Assembly: GCA_963169105.1 (NCBI GenBank)
Contig: OY720643.1
Coordinates: 97,350,848 to 97,414,847, forward strand
Direction of reading: 5' to 3'
Length of the DNA: 64,000 nt
DNA from: Ceriagrion tenellum
Taxonomy: Eukaryota; Arthropoda; Insecta; Odonata; Coenagrionidae
Shown: positions 47,878-60,560 of the stretch, piece by piece
Layout: each line of letters starts with the position of its first letter
Numbering within the stretch: position 1 is the stretch's first letter
Translations under genes and position numbers: made by a program
The notes under the pieces: model-generated
Seen by the model: only the letters and a program-made list of their open reading frames with translations
Database searches by the model: none
Told to the model about the DNA's origin: nothing

Positions 47878-48214
47878 CGCAAGTGTCTTTCGTTTTTTGA
47901 CCAATGATGAAGGAGTTCCATCATGTTTTAACCGAATGCTGATAGCAAGAGACCAGGGCAGCCATTCACCTATTTGGATAGTACCATCGGGTGGGACGGA
48001 AGAAGCACAACGGACATCCATCATGCGTAGAATAGCCCAACCTAAAAAGGTGCTCATGATAAAAAGGCAACTACTGGGCTCAAAGAAAACAGGATTACGA
48101 ACGGGAAAACAGTAAGTGAAAACATATGCAAGGATCGTGGCACACGTGGCACTTACGGATAGGCAGCATGGACCACTGGAAAAGTATACCATAAGAGACA
48201 CGAAGAATTCATAA

Positions 48215-48540
48215 CCTGGGGGTTGGAAGAGGATGCTGAAGATCAAATGGACAAAAAGGGAAAAGAAGTTTTTGGAGGAGAACAAGAGGAAAACCGTACG
48301 GAACACGATACAGAAAAATAGAGCCAGATAAATTGGTCACAGCCTGAAGTAATATCGCTTTGCGAAGAATATAATTGAAGAAAAAATGGGGGAAAAGTCC
48401 CACGAGGAAGGCGAAGGGATAAATACACAGACAAAATAGAGAATAAAGTACATAAGAAGTAATAAGAACCAGGAAGCACGATAAAGGGAATTGGCTAGGG
48501 AAGGATGGAGGTCTGTAGTCAACGAATCTCAAGATTGAAC
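48215..48540 (+). mobile_element. LINE reverse-transcriptase C-terminal fragment (family B)
   Basis: The plus strand reads WKRMLKIKWTKREKKFLEEN, then ARXIGHSLK and FAKNIIEEKMGEK, then RDKYTDKIENKVHKK, with stops and frame changes (X marks a stop). It corresponds to the copy at 46902-47243, in the opposite orientation. The 126- and 179-aa minus-strand frames over it are shadows. Confidence 0.72.
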
Positions 48541-50224
48541 GACCAACGATGACGACGACTGAAGACCAAAAATGCCAGTGAAATATCATTTTAAGTAAAA
48601 TTATCGCGTTAAAAATAGCTGAAAACTAACTTATACCCTTTAATTCTGTAGCCTTGTACAAGGATGTAGTGAGGACACTTCCCATGCCCATGAGGTGAGG
48701 ATACTCCCCATGCAGCCCATGAGAATACTTCAAATTCTTACGAAAACAGAATACAAAAGATATTTCACGAAATATTATAACAAAAACTCCACCGTGACCC
48801 ATCCTTTAAATCTTGATTGAGCTTCCAGCACTAGATGCGAGACGCTGAATGTCAATCAATTCTTAAGACTGAAAATATTCCAAAATTATTATTTTAAACA
48901 GTAACATTTTAACCATGAAAATTTTTATCTGTCAGTAATTGATGTTATTACAGCCATGGGTCAGATTGAATTTTTTGCCAACTGGAAAATGAGTGGACGG
49001 ATAATCTGGTGATCCAGGAGTAGTACATGACTATAGGACGTGGAGGAAAAGATACCATGAGCGATTCACGAATTGATTTTCATTTTCCTTAGTCTGATAA
49101 AGGGCACGGCCTAGCATTTGTCCTTGATTTCTTAACGTAACGGACTGCCTATCCGAAGTCAAGTTATTGGTTCCTCCCTCATTCCATCTTCCTGTCTCGC
49201 ATTTCTAATTCCACCAGCATGTGCCTTACCTCCTCAGCGATTTTAACCAAGATATACACGTGCCCATTAAATTTTCAAGTAGAATATTTAATTTTGATTC
49301 GCATCACATACTTTTTAACAAGAGCTGACGTTGTAACATGAAGAAAAATGATTTCTTGAAAAATAGGTTGAGCGAATCTAGTTAGTGCGGTAAGAATCTA
49401 ATTGGCCTCTCATTCCGATGAAACCGAATTTGAATCCCAGAAACGGTGGCGATTTCATGGCGAATTCCCAATTTTCCACTATGTATGCACCAAGTGGAGA
49501 GCAATTCAAGTGAATTGTTCAGAATTGTTCACTCAGTCGCATTGGCGATAGATTGCGGCCTGCCCTGTAAACTCCTTGGCTCATTTCTTTGAAGCCGTGT
49601 TTCCCTCCCCTTTCCGCCAACCAATCCTCTTCTAGCCATCCCACCTACCAGTACGTATACGCCGAAAATACCTCAAGTGTTGGTTGCCCATTGCAATAAC
49701 AACTACTGCCATTGAGGTATATGGAGAGGGCACTTGCTATGCTGGCCAATGCTAAAAGCTGAAACCAGTCCAACATCTTCGTTGACCCTCATTTCCCTAT
49801 AGTGCTTGCGGGCTAACGAACTGATTTTGCAATTTGACTACGTTTTCCAACGATAACTTACTAGAAATCAGCATGCACTTCTTTCATCAGCATTCATCAA
49901 AAATCATCCGCATAACCGATGAAAACTATCGCGAACTAGAGTAGAATCCATAGCACTAGCATGGCCAGCATATGTTTCAAGAGTTACTTGCCTTAATAGA
50001 TCTAACAGATGCTTGATATTCTTGGTTTTAATAAGCCGTCCATTCCGTCGTGCTATCCAGAGGAAAGTAAGAAGAGAGCTGAGTTAAACAATATGGCTGT
50101 TATTTCGGCTGTTAGGCTTCAGTTTGATGACGCAGTTCCCTCTCCATATACCTGAAAGTCTCCTGCTGACGGAAATACTGAATACAAAAAAACCGCAGAA
50201 AAACCGAAAAGTTGCTGGAAGGAA
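48541..50224. other. Non-coding; possible tRNA-like SINE relic at 49360-49510
   Basis: Around 49384-49450 an A-box-like TAGTTAGTGCGGTAAG is followed by a B-box-like GAATTTGAATCCC. The spacing suits a tRNA-derived head, but no second copy was found in the window. Otherwise nothing recognised. Confidence 0.3.
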
Positions 50225-51113
50225 GCTGAACTTGAACTCCACTAAATGCAATACTATTTCCATCTCTCTAAAAAAATCCTTTCAATTTTAATTATGCCAT
50301 TAATTCTGAGCCTCTTAATCGCCTTTCCTCAGTGAAGGATCTGGGTATTTTAACATATAGTAAACTAACCTACTTGGACCATATTCAATTGATTATAAAC
50401 AAAGCCATGTTCCGCTTAGGTCTCCTTTACCGCCCCACGGAAATCACTAACCCCCAAGCCCTACAATCATACTTTACAGCATTTTTTCTTCCACTCACAG
50501 CATATTGCTCACCCATACGGTCGATCGCTGCTCCAACTAATCTCGCCACTCTTAACAGCGTCACTAATTTCTTTGCTAAAATAGTAAAATACAGAGTTTT
50601 CCACTTACGCAACATGCCTACTGATTCGATTCTATCTTCTCTATCCATCCCCAATCCCTTCAATCAAAGAATCAAAACCGATTAAAAATTTATTTACACA
50701 TTCTTAACGCAAATATTGATTGTCCTGAATTGCTTTCCACCAATAATTTCCGAGTTCCTTGTCGACCCCAAAGTACGCACTCAATGCCTATCCCTAGACT
50801 AACCCTTATCAAGCGTTCCCTTCACTACCGCCTCTCCTCACTTCTCAATTCTCTGCCTGATAAAATTGATCCTTTCTTGCTCTCTTCCAACTCATTCGTC
50901 AATCTTGCCATGTCCCATTTCTCGGTAAATAACTAAACCACCCCCTCTTTCCTCCCTTTCTACCCATGCTTCATTGGTTTGTTTGCATATTATTATCATG
51001 TACTCTGTTTTGTTTGTTAGTATACGTCTACATTGCGTGTTTATTGTTACTGCGACACTGTAAAAATGGCAGAAATGCTGTATGTGAGCAATTACTTAAA
51101 TAAATAAATAAAA
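50225..51113 (+). mobile_element. CR1/jockey-like LINE, RT C-terminal half with 3' UTR and tail
   Basis: Translation gives LNLNSTKCNTIS, then LSSVKDLGIL, TYLDHIQLIINKAMFRLG, then PLTAYCSPI and LNSVTNFFAKIVKYR. After a frameshift near 50690 come NIDCPELLSTNNFRV and LRYRLSSLLNSLPD-like text, ending at TAA (50934-50936). KDLG(I/V)--DSKLTF--HI and LP-L-YCSP are typical of the post-palm region of CR1/jockey-like LINEs. A 3' UTR of about 160 nt ends in AATAAATAAATAAAA (about 51100-51113), a tail repeat of this LINE type. Two frameshifts; the 5' part is missing. Confidence 0.88.
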
Positions 51114-51182
51114 TACTCGACGACCGATCTCAAGGCTGTTCCCTCACATGAGAAGTTCAGCATGGTGAAAAAAGTGACATTA

Positions 51183-51255
51183 TATATCTACTTATTACTC
51201 TGAGAGCCACCACAAGTGTGTTTGACAGGGGGTGACTTATATGTACTACAGTGAA
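51183..51255 (-). mobile_element. Diverged 3' tail of LINE family A
   Basis: ATCTACTTATTACTCTGAGAGCC followed by GTGTTTGACAGGGGGTGA resembles the tail at 38385-38440 (inverse sense). Directly follows the LINE above. Confidence 0.5.
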
Positions 51256-52821
51256 GAAATTTACTTTCACCAACATTCACCACACTATGGGTACGCTACA
51301 AATGCTACAGAAACTACAAAAATATTCTACAATGTAACTGAGTAAATGTGACACTAGAGTCATGCAGAGAACATGCAAAACATGGTGTTCGCACTACTTG
51401 GCAGATTTAGAAACATGCATTTAAGGAATATAAAGAAATCAGCCACACTCTTGTCAACTAACCTACTTCAAAGTCTAAACGCAGCCATTATGGCCTCTCA
51501 TCGATCGTGACTTCCCGATTCCCGATCGATTTAAAAAACTATGCTTTATTATCATATAAGGTTCGCCACGAAAAACGTAGCAAAATTACACAATGAGTTG
51601 CCTGCCTCCATCAGTTTGAGGAGTTCATTGGAAGGGTACACACATCTTCACGTATACTGAAACTTCTGCCGGCTGATATTTTAAAATGCTTTCAACGTCG
51701 CTGCGCTCTCATTTGCTGATGTGTTTTAGATCCGGGGTGAGGAGTAAAGACACGCGGCCGTCGGGGTCCATTTCAAATTGAGAAATCCCTTAGGTTGCAA
51801 CTCGGAGCGCTGCCTCGTGGGTCTACGTGAACTTCGCTGCCATTTCGGCCTTTTCGCAATCCCTTGAGCGTGGTTACCTTCGCTCCTCCCATTAACTGCC
51901 CAAGCAAGACAGCCTTCATCCCTCGCAGTAGAGCGCGCGTTTCGTGCGGTTTATTTCCAGGCGGAGTAAGACTGAAAGAGGGAGCAAGCGGGACAAAGAA
52001 TTCTTAAAGGTGAGAACATACTCTTCGTGTTCTCAAGAATCAAGGCAAAGTGCGGAGTTGGTGAAGGAGCGTTCATGCCGTCACCGGACTTAGTCCAGGG
52101 ATTGGTTAAGGGACTTGGACAAGATGTTCACGGGGCTGTACCTCGCATAATTTTGAGAAGTATTTCTCCTAGAACTTGTCCAGGGGCAGATTTCAATGCC
52201 CACCGAACAAATAGTTGGACTTTACGCCGGATGTGGAATTTGGTGTACACACATATGTACCATTACAGTTAAAGGGGTTGAAGGTTAATTGAACTTTTGC
52301 CCCTACCCCGCCATCGAAAATTTTTGCCTTGGGTTTATGTAAGTATATCTACACTTCAGCACCTCACCTGTGACCCTAGAAAATGAAAATTATTTCCTGA
52401 AACCATGGCAGGTAATAAGATTGATGTGCGGATAAGCACCATGACTTGCTTTCATTCTGTCTTTTCGCCTAAAAACGAGGGCCATCCCTACCAATTGGTC
52501 GCTAGCGGTTAACAAGTATTCACACTTCCAGTTACAAAGCAAAGCACTATTATTCAACTGGGATCACACACAAGCAAAGCCATAGCACGAATATAATTTC
52601 GGGAGTAAACAATATGGAGGAATCAGGGCTTATGAACAAATCTCAAAACTCACAGAGAATGCATGGCGAGTAAACTTTGGGTAGCCGACTAAAATACTCG
52701 GGAGGACTGAATCTTACCTGTAAAGAAAGAAAAGCATTCAATTAATTAACATTCAGGTTACCTTTCAAATATGAATTTCACTATATAAATGTACCAAATA
52801 GTTTAAAATAAAAATATATTC
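51256..52821. other. Non-coding; GC-richer patch at 51690-51990
   Basis: An 81-aa frame at 52027-52272 (plus) begins MFSRIKAKCGVGEG and resembles no family. No splice-supported exon. Confidence 0.3.
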
Positions 52822-52937
52822 TACACCTACATCTACATACTACCCCGCGAGCCGCCGCTTGAGCGTGTGGCAGGGGGTGGTAGGTCACCAGCCGTGTAAT
52901 GATGTAAAAGTTTTGGAGTTGAAATGGTGACATGTCC
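52822..52937 (-). mobile_element. 3' tail of LINE family A
   Basis: TACACCTACATCTACATAC, then CGAGCCGCCGCTTGAGCGTG, GTGGCAGGGGGTGG and CACCAGCCGTGTAATG match 38385-38470 closely. Only the last 115 nt of the element are present. Confidence 0.82.
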
Positions 52938-55900
52938 TATATTGGACAATTTATCAGCATATTTAGGATCTAGCTCCGGCTTTCAAGCAGCTAGGACCCA
53001 CACTTAGAATTAGCAGCATATATGAAGGAATAAAAATGAAAATGGTTGAATTCTCACAGGTTTTCATCCTTTCAGTCATGATGAACCAAATACATTTCTT
53101 TTTCTCTGAATTTAAATAATCAATTTAATATTCCTGCCTCTAAGAGCAATAAAATTATACTTTAGTTGAGACAATCCGTATACCTATAATTCGTAACTGA
53201 GCTTCAAAAACAGAATTACTCACCTAATAATTAGAAGAGCACAACTTAACTATCATTTTCTTTTAAAAGCCCCATTTTGTCGACAATCTTCAGCCAGCTA
53301 AACTCAAGACTTACGCGTCATTAGAAACACGATATCGCTTCAGATTTAGCATAGAACTTTTAATTTTTACACAGCAGTATAAACTGGCTGTTTCTACGTA
53401 TTTTCCACTTATATGTCGTTTATGTAACATTTCATCAGTGTGACATTTGAAGTACGTTAAAAATATTTCTATTTTAACAACAGAACTTTTAGGAAATTTT
53501 CATGCTTGTCACGGCAACATCTTTACGGCCACGTACTTCGCAAAGGGAACCTATTTTATTCAACAGAACATCGAGAATGACTTGAATTTAGCTAACTTAG
53601 CATGACTACTCCCATATCTTAGTAGGCTAAACCTTAAAGGGGATTCCTATAGAGTCCAAAATTAGCAGAAAAAATTTCGCGACAAGTGATTTAGTTTCCG
53701 TATTACGGATTTCAATCAAAACATTTCATAACTGAAGAAGCTTTGAGTATTATGAATACAAATATTTATTGAAAAATAACTACTTTTCAAGATTCTAAAT
53801 GATTCATTCTCCAGAACATGTGATTAATTACTTTCAAACTTGACGCTCTTTTCCAATTTTTTACCGGCCTTTTACGCATCACCTTTTAGGCTGACAACGT
53901 CCTTGGAAATGGAAATTCTCCATTTAGGAATGAAAAATATCCCAGGATGTGTTGCGTAAAAAATACTTTTTCCCCTACAGATAAACCTATTTTAGACTCG
54001 CAAAGGATTATAGGGGTCTTGGAACCCAGCGTAGTAAATCATGAAAAACGTGGCGAAATGCTAGCACCAACATGGCGTTATACGGTAGCAAACTTCTTGG
54101 AAACACGAGACGCACTTATAAATCCACTGGAATTCACAATAGCTGAGAACCGTTCGCTCTCTTTCTCCCGAGAAGAATTTCAAACCAACGATTTAAGTAA
54201 GTTTCTATTCTACCTCCGCATTTATCCGGAAATTTGAGACGGGAGTATATGACTGCGTGACTGGTTGCGTGTTTAAGGGACACGCAAACCCTGGAAACCG
54301 AACTCCACCGTTGTAACGTAATAATCGGATGAACCCTCTCCCGCGCTTCCTGAAACTTGTTGGGCCCTTTCATTTGATGAGCGGAAGAATTGATGGAAAT
54401 TAACTGGGGCCAATGAATTCAAGTCGTGAATCATCCTCACACACTATAACATATAATCAGCCTCATATCAAAAGTGGTCACTAAGGCCGCTGTCAACGTT
54501 ATAAGAGAATCATAAATTTTATACTCTTTAACAAATAAAGATTGTACACGTAAATAAATGTAAATTCAAATAAAATACAATACAATTCACAGAGTAGTGT
54601 CAACTTATGTATGAAATATACCCAATAAACAGGAAGTTTACAATGCTGGTTTCAAAACTAGCGAAAATATTAGGTATTCCGATGTAGTAACAAAAATAAT
54701 AATAAAATTGATACTACGGGAAAAAGATGGAGATTTAATGGAAGTAGAGAATCACCAATGAAGAATTCTTACTCAGAGTTGGAGGGAACAAATCCTTTAT
54801 GAAAACTCTGCTAAGTGGTCAGGGCAAAATAAATGGACATTTTTATGAGCATAAGTCTGTCATGAAAACTATATATAAAAAAGCAAAAAATGAAAATTAA
54901 AGAGAAAATCTACGAATGGAACACGAGAGGTAAATGAATTAGGATGGCAATTAGAGAATAAATAAGGAATTGTAGCAGTTGGCTTAAAAAAAAGAACGCT
55001 GCGGAGGGTAGCAGATAACCACTCTAAAGCTTGACAACCTCTGATAATGATTTTGAACAAACTTGCTTTATAGTCATTATTAAGCGCAAGAATAATTCAT
55101 AGTTGAATATAACACAATTCATAGAATGGAAACAATTTATGCGTAAATAGAACAGGCACACTAATATGGGACTAACATTTATACTGCTCCTTTTTCCGGG
55201 TTTTTCCACCCTTTTTTACCAATGATGCTTTTGCAATGTATCCGGTGAAATTCAATGATTTTTAACTAGTTCACATTTAACATGTTGAATCATGTTTACC
55301 CCATTTCATCCTTTATAATATGAATACAGATGTACGCGTAGACCTAACCCATAGGAAATACACAGTCGTTTTCATAGTCATACTTTCTCGATGTTCATTT
55401 AACTACATTCAGATTAAACAATGCAATATCATTTCCCCTCACTCAGCTCAAGGCTAGGTTGCTACATAGATATTTATTCTCTCACTACCAACCCAGTCAC
55501 AGTTTTTTGCTTGATAATTGCTGAAAATTCTTTAAATATTATACCAAAATGGTCGCAGTTATCGAGTCAAAGTAAAACAATATCGGGTCCAAGTAAAAAT
55601 ACTAACATCCTTAAGTCTGACTACTTTGGAGGATAATGATACAAGTATTTCTCTGTTTTATTCTACTCCGAATCTTTTATGCGACCCGCAGTATCGGGGA
55701 TTTGGAACAAATCACGTGATATCCCGTAAGGGTGTGCGCTATCCAATAAAGAAAGAGAGTGAAACATCGCACCACCCCAGGTTGGAACGGACGTCTTTAA
55801 ATATGTATAGGGAAGGGAGCGCCGTAAAACGGATAACAAGGGCGTGAGGATAACGGCGCCTTTTCACGCAACACCAAACGAGTTGAACGACCAAGGCGAA

Positions 55901-57633
55901 AAGAAAAACGTCCACAGAGATCACGGAAGGTTAACATTGCTCGCTTTTTTAGGCGAATTTTCAGTTTCAAGCTAATTTAAAGTGAAAAACCAAAGGGTAT
56001 GGAGAACAAATGTCAACGCTCATTTAACCGAGTGATTCTAACACGACTATTAAGGCTTTCATGTTCTTTTTTTAGTACAAATTTCGATGGAACACATTAT
56101 CACAATGATTGTAATAACCTTTAGGTAAGACGCGCTGGCACTACTTGAGTCAAGTAAGTATAAAGCATAGGGCAAGGAGAGTGATACTCGACAGATACAT
56201 TAAGTAATATTGCGAGTAAAATTGGTAAGAAGTCTAAGCACTAAGGCTAGTCGCTCATGGAGAAATTTTATGAGAATGCTAGCAAAAATTTGTGCACTTT
56301 TACTAAGATTGAAGAGCATAAAATTAGTAACTTGTAAGGAATAAAAGTGCAATTCCTACCTCATTACAGCAAAAATTACAGAGATCAAAATAGTATCAAT
56401 AGTTACTGATCCTTTATTTCTAAATAGAATGAGGAAAATTAATAGAATTAGTAAGCTAAAATGTTGAGCCAACCATTTTGAGAATATTTTAATACCCATT
56501 TCATATTATAACGAATTATATAATGGGAAAGAGAGGGTGCTTTTTTGCAAACAGCACTACAACAGCTTTTACGAGGATGTTTAACAGTGAGAAAACTATT
56601 TGTTACAGAAATGATTTGGTAAAATGTATTTCCGAAAAGGTTCACCGTAAAAAATAGACATAACTCTTTCAGGCAACGGCGAAAATAAAAGTCTGAGGGA
56701 AAGGAATAGTCTCCTTGAGTGTGAAGCTTTCAACCTTTCCTTATGACGGCCTCAATGGGCAATCACCGATCGATATAGGGGAAACATTACCGTGGGAAAG
56801 TGTGAGCTTCGTTCGTCAGTGAAAGAATCGCTGGGATATCGTGAGGATTGTAGAGAGGGTTCTGCCGAGAGAATCCCCCTCTACGCGAGCAATACAATAC
56901 ACGCCATTCGAAAGGATATCCGCAGGATTTTTCCTTCGCCCGGAGAAATATCTCTCCCATGGAGACGCTCAGCGAGAGAAAAAGACGCCCAATTTATCTT
57001 TTATACGGAGTCGCCCGCGTATCACGTGATTAATGGACGCACGCGGCCGAGGCAAAAGAATAAGAACGCACAGAATTTTAACAGAGACCTCTTTGCAGTG
57101 ACCTTAATGTAGCCTTTTTTAAAAATAACAAATAAATCTAGCATTCTGTGAACACAGAGAAAAATGTTCGCTCAAGCAGAGATGTTTGCGCTGTAAAATA
57201 TTTCGGATCGGTAAAGCTTCATAAATACTTCGCGATCAAAGACCCTTAATGGAATGAAGTGGTCCTCGCCGTAAATTTCGGATACTGGTAGTTGACAACG
57301 GAAAAGGGATTTTTTAAATTCTTAAGAGCATCCACTCGCGATAGGCAGCAAAGAGTATACACTACTATTTTATTTGTCGCATTCGAGTTTCGATGATAAA
57401 TAAAGGACAAAGCGGGCACTGTAATATCAAAGGATCTTCTTGGAGTTCTTCAGAAAAATAACAAACCAAAGACCATGCTAGACACGAGCTAATGCAAGAC
57501 GAGCTTTCCGAAATATAGCTTCGTACTATTAGGAGTGCACCATCGAATCGCACTTATGATTCCAGTATATTATAACATGGATACAAGTGAAAGTTCCAGG
57601 CTTAACTTAGAGTAAAAGTGATGCATGAAAAAA
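52938..57633. other. Non-coding, nothing firmly recognised
   Basis: AT-rich, with unrecognised frames at 53947-54237 (plus, 96 aa), 55626-55847 (plus) and 56792-57112 (plus, 106 aa). The last lies in a GC-richer block (56750-57070). None has recognisable motifs or clear splice sites. Confidence 0.35.
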
Positions 57634-57775
57634 AATGTTGCTTTGTATTTTCCACACTGATTTATTAAAACCGACCATGGTTTCAAGAAAATTATGTCAC
57701 CCTGGCAGTGACCTAATTATGTCGAAATCATGGTCGGTTGTAATAAAACAGTGTGCAAAGTAACATAGCAGCATT
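57634..57775. repeat. Inverted repeat with two opposed hammerhead-like motifs (motif 4)
   Basis: Arms meet near 57702-57708. Plus strand: stem II GAC/GUC around an AT-rich loop, GAAA (57724-57727), UCAUGG, U, C (57735), GGUUG. Minus strand: GAAA (57684-57681), perfectly self-complementary CCAUGG, U, C, GGUUUUAAUAAA. The 5' core CUGANGA is lost in both. The outer arms continue through CCACACTGA and its inverse to TTGCTTTGTA. Confidence 0.6.
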
Positions 57776-57884
57776 ATATTTCATTTTAAAAAGGAAAAGA
57801 TATTTGCACGTAGGGAAAAATAGAAGCCAAACTAATTAACAACTGAGGAGAAAGAACACTCATACGGGGATATGAAACCGTTTT

Positions 57885-57990
57885 AGATAAATAAAACAAA
57901 AAATTATATAAATGAACCAATTAAATCAAGATAATTAATAAATAAAAGAAAGATAACTCAAGAAAATAAAATAAAGATAAATAAATAACG
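57885..57990. repeat. AAAT/AAAG-rich low-complexity tract
   Basis: Runs of AAATAAAAGAAAG and GATAAATAAATAA. Simple repeat. Confidence 0.7.
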
Positions 57991-58310
57991 CGGAAACTCC
58001 CAGCTACATAAAATTTACGATGGAAATACGTATATATTACGTAATTAGTGTGATAGTCTCTCAAGTTGATATATTCAAGCGTTCGTTTTTTTAGCACCAA
58101 GCGGAACCGCAATGAAACATGATACAATTGCCAAGATCAGACAATCTACATCACTATCGACTCACAGATTGATAACTTCCGCTATGTGAATAACAAAAAC
58201 AGAAATGTCGGTCCCAACCATCCGCAATATGGAATGAACTTCATCATCATGATGACATAGGTGTATCTATTTTCCATAAGTCGCCAGTATACATCCTTTA
58301 CGTATATAAC

Positions 58311-58525
58311 TTAGTTTAAATTTTATTTCATTTATTAAGACTCGCTATTTAACAATTGATTATTTACTGTTTATGACTTATTTATTGCTATTTATTTATC
58401 TTTATTTCATTTTTTCGAGTTTTCTTTATTTTATTTATTTATTTATTTACTTTTACCTCATTATTTATTAATATTTATTTTCATTCATTTTATTTAATTT
58501 TCTTATTATTTATTTATTTTTAACT
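58311..58525. repeat. TTTA-rich low-complexity tract
   Basis: Degenerate ATTT/TTTA repeats, densest at 58430-58520, directly abutting repeat B copy 2. Confidence 0.85.
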
Positions 58526-58527
58526 TT

Positions 58528-58795
58528 GCAGTTATGTATAAATTACCATTTTATTATAATTATTATTTCATGTGCATTTCATGCATTGCTTTTGTTGGTG
58601 TTACAGTGGCCTAATATGCCTAAAGGTTTTCGCAGGTTTTTCATACACCCCTTCATGTGTGGGTGTTTTCTTGCATTGGGTTTTTTCGTCAAGGATAACA
58701 CCTCCTTATTTCCTTACGGTATCTCCACAAATGTGTCTTTCTTCACACTTATTTTATGCAAAATGTGCGCGAAAATTACCACGTAGCGGTGTGCA
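58528..58795 (+). repeat. Dispersed repeat B, copy 2
   Basis: Matches the minus strand of 29895-30160; see that entry. The A/T-rich run on its 5' side (58311-58525) may be part of the element or an insertion target. Confidence 0.75.
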
Positions 58796-60068
58796 TGAAC
58801 ACCTAAGTCCACATTATAGAAATATCGCTAAAAGAAAAAGCCAAGTAAGCGAAGATGCGATGATTACGTGACGATCCAAGATAACATGCACTCGTGGAAA
58901 AGGAGGCTAAAAACTGCGAGAATGCGCAGGAAAAAATACATTCCGGAACTTGAAGGGAGTCCGGACAAAATGCTAAAGCAAAGCTGAGTCATGCAAAAAT
59001 GAACGAAAGAGAGTTTTCTGAAGCACTCAGCCAAATTAGAGAAAAAATACAGCAAAATTACCTAGAGGTTTAGAGGCTGATAATAGTAAGTGGAAGTGAC
59101 GAGCACTTTGCATATGCACTACGATTCTACTTAAATTTACAGAGGGAATGGATAACTTGAAATCTCGACTCTTAACTTAGGGAGAAACTTCTAAGCAGAA
59201 ACCTGTATCACCCTGGCGCAATTAATAAATTAGTTTTTAAACGATAGTAAAGAATGTAACCAAAGCAACCTTATTCCCTAAGGTTGAGAATCACAGTGAA
59301 AAAATTGAATTAAAAATATATGCCAAAAGACCTTGAGAAAAACGTGAGGAACACCTAATCGATCATAGTAGACAAGCATAGTAAAATTGATACATCACTG
59401 AATCTGCATTGATATTATTCGGACCACTGAAAAGTGAATTTTCACGCTTAACTATTCAAACAAACAACACGCTGTAATGCACCAATGAGTAATGCAATTC
59501 AAAGGAGAAACTGCGAGGAGTTTCATCTATGGCAGGCAACAAACAAGAAAGGATGTTTTCGTAATTAAATTCGAAGGGATTAGTTAAGTAGAGGTGTGGA
59601 TACTTAAAAGTATAGCAATAAAAATCCAGCCTCAATGGTGCGAGATTGAAACACTCCATCGTCAATGTATTCCTCTACTAAATATAAACATGTATACACT
59701 TTTCAGACGAGAGCAAGACACTTAGGTGCCAATAAATAAGTATACATCAGTGTAATAAGAAATATTTTTATATATGACACATTATCACGAAATGGAGCCA
59801 AAAAGATGAGTAGGTACAACGGAATAAGGTAAGGACATTTAGACTTACATCTCCGTCAAAAATACCATTGCAGGAGAATAGACAAATACAGTATGGAAAG
59901 CCAGCAATAACTTATTGATAGATTATCAAATGTATAGTAGCAAATGGAGGGAGACTGGATAGAAACCCGGGGTCAGAATCAGAGTTATAAAAGGCGCCAA
60001 GGATTCCAAGTATAACGTCCTAATCAACACTGAACTCAAAGTAGCCTACACAAAGGAACAGACGTTAA
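58796..60068. other. Non-coding, nothing recognised
   Basis: AT-rich; no open frame with family resemblance. Confidence 0.4.
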
Positions 60069-60560
60069 GATTGGGTAATAATACAGAAAGTTTTTAATTA
60101 AAATTGGTTTCTGTAAGGTCAACTTTGAACGGATAAAAACATGCATCACAAAACTGTTTAACATTAAAAAGTTTTTCTTGTATTTTCATACGGTTACACA
60201 CATTATAATTTCAAGAAAATCTGACACGATGATTTACTCAATCTCTGTTCACAGCCAGCGTTGTGATGGAAAGGGCCAAAAAATATAGTACCCAACACAA
60301 CGGCACAGAAGGACAAATTGGGTCTTAGCACAAAAACATTTTAATTAAAAATTGCCTTCTGCCAGGTCAACTTTGAATGGACATATCTCGGGTAAAAATA
60401 AAAAAAACATCCATCACAAAATTGTTCTAACATTAAAAAGTTTTCCTCGTATTCTCATATAGTTACACGTGTTATATTTTAGAGAAAATCTGATTCGGTG
60501 ATTTTCTCAAACTCTTTCCAATGCCTGCATTGAGATGGATAGGGCCACAAACCATCTATG
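60069..60560. repeat. Diverged tandem duplication, about 245-bp period
   Basis: 60069-60290 and 60314-60560 share TTTTAATTAAAA, AGGTCAACTTTGAA, TTCATCACAAAA-like text, ACATTAAAAAGTTTT, GTTACACA and AGAAAATCTGA in the same order. Roughly three quarters identical, so older than the duplication at 17.2 kb. Confidence 0.85.

Noticed and set aside
47767..48589. Hydrophobic minus-strand frames of 179 and 126 aa
   Set aside because: The part from 48215 to 48540 is antisense to a LINE fragment; the rest has no family resemblance.
59960..59980. GAAACCCGGGGTC resembling a hammerhead 3' half
   Set aside because: No core or stem II lies upstream.
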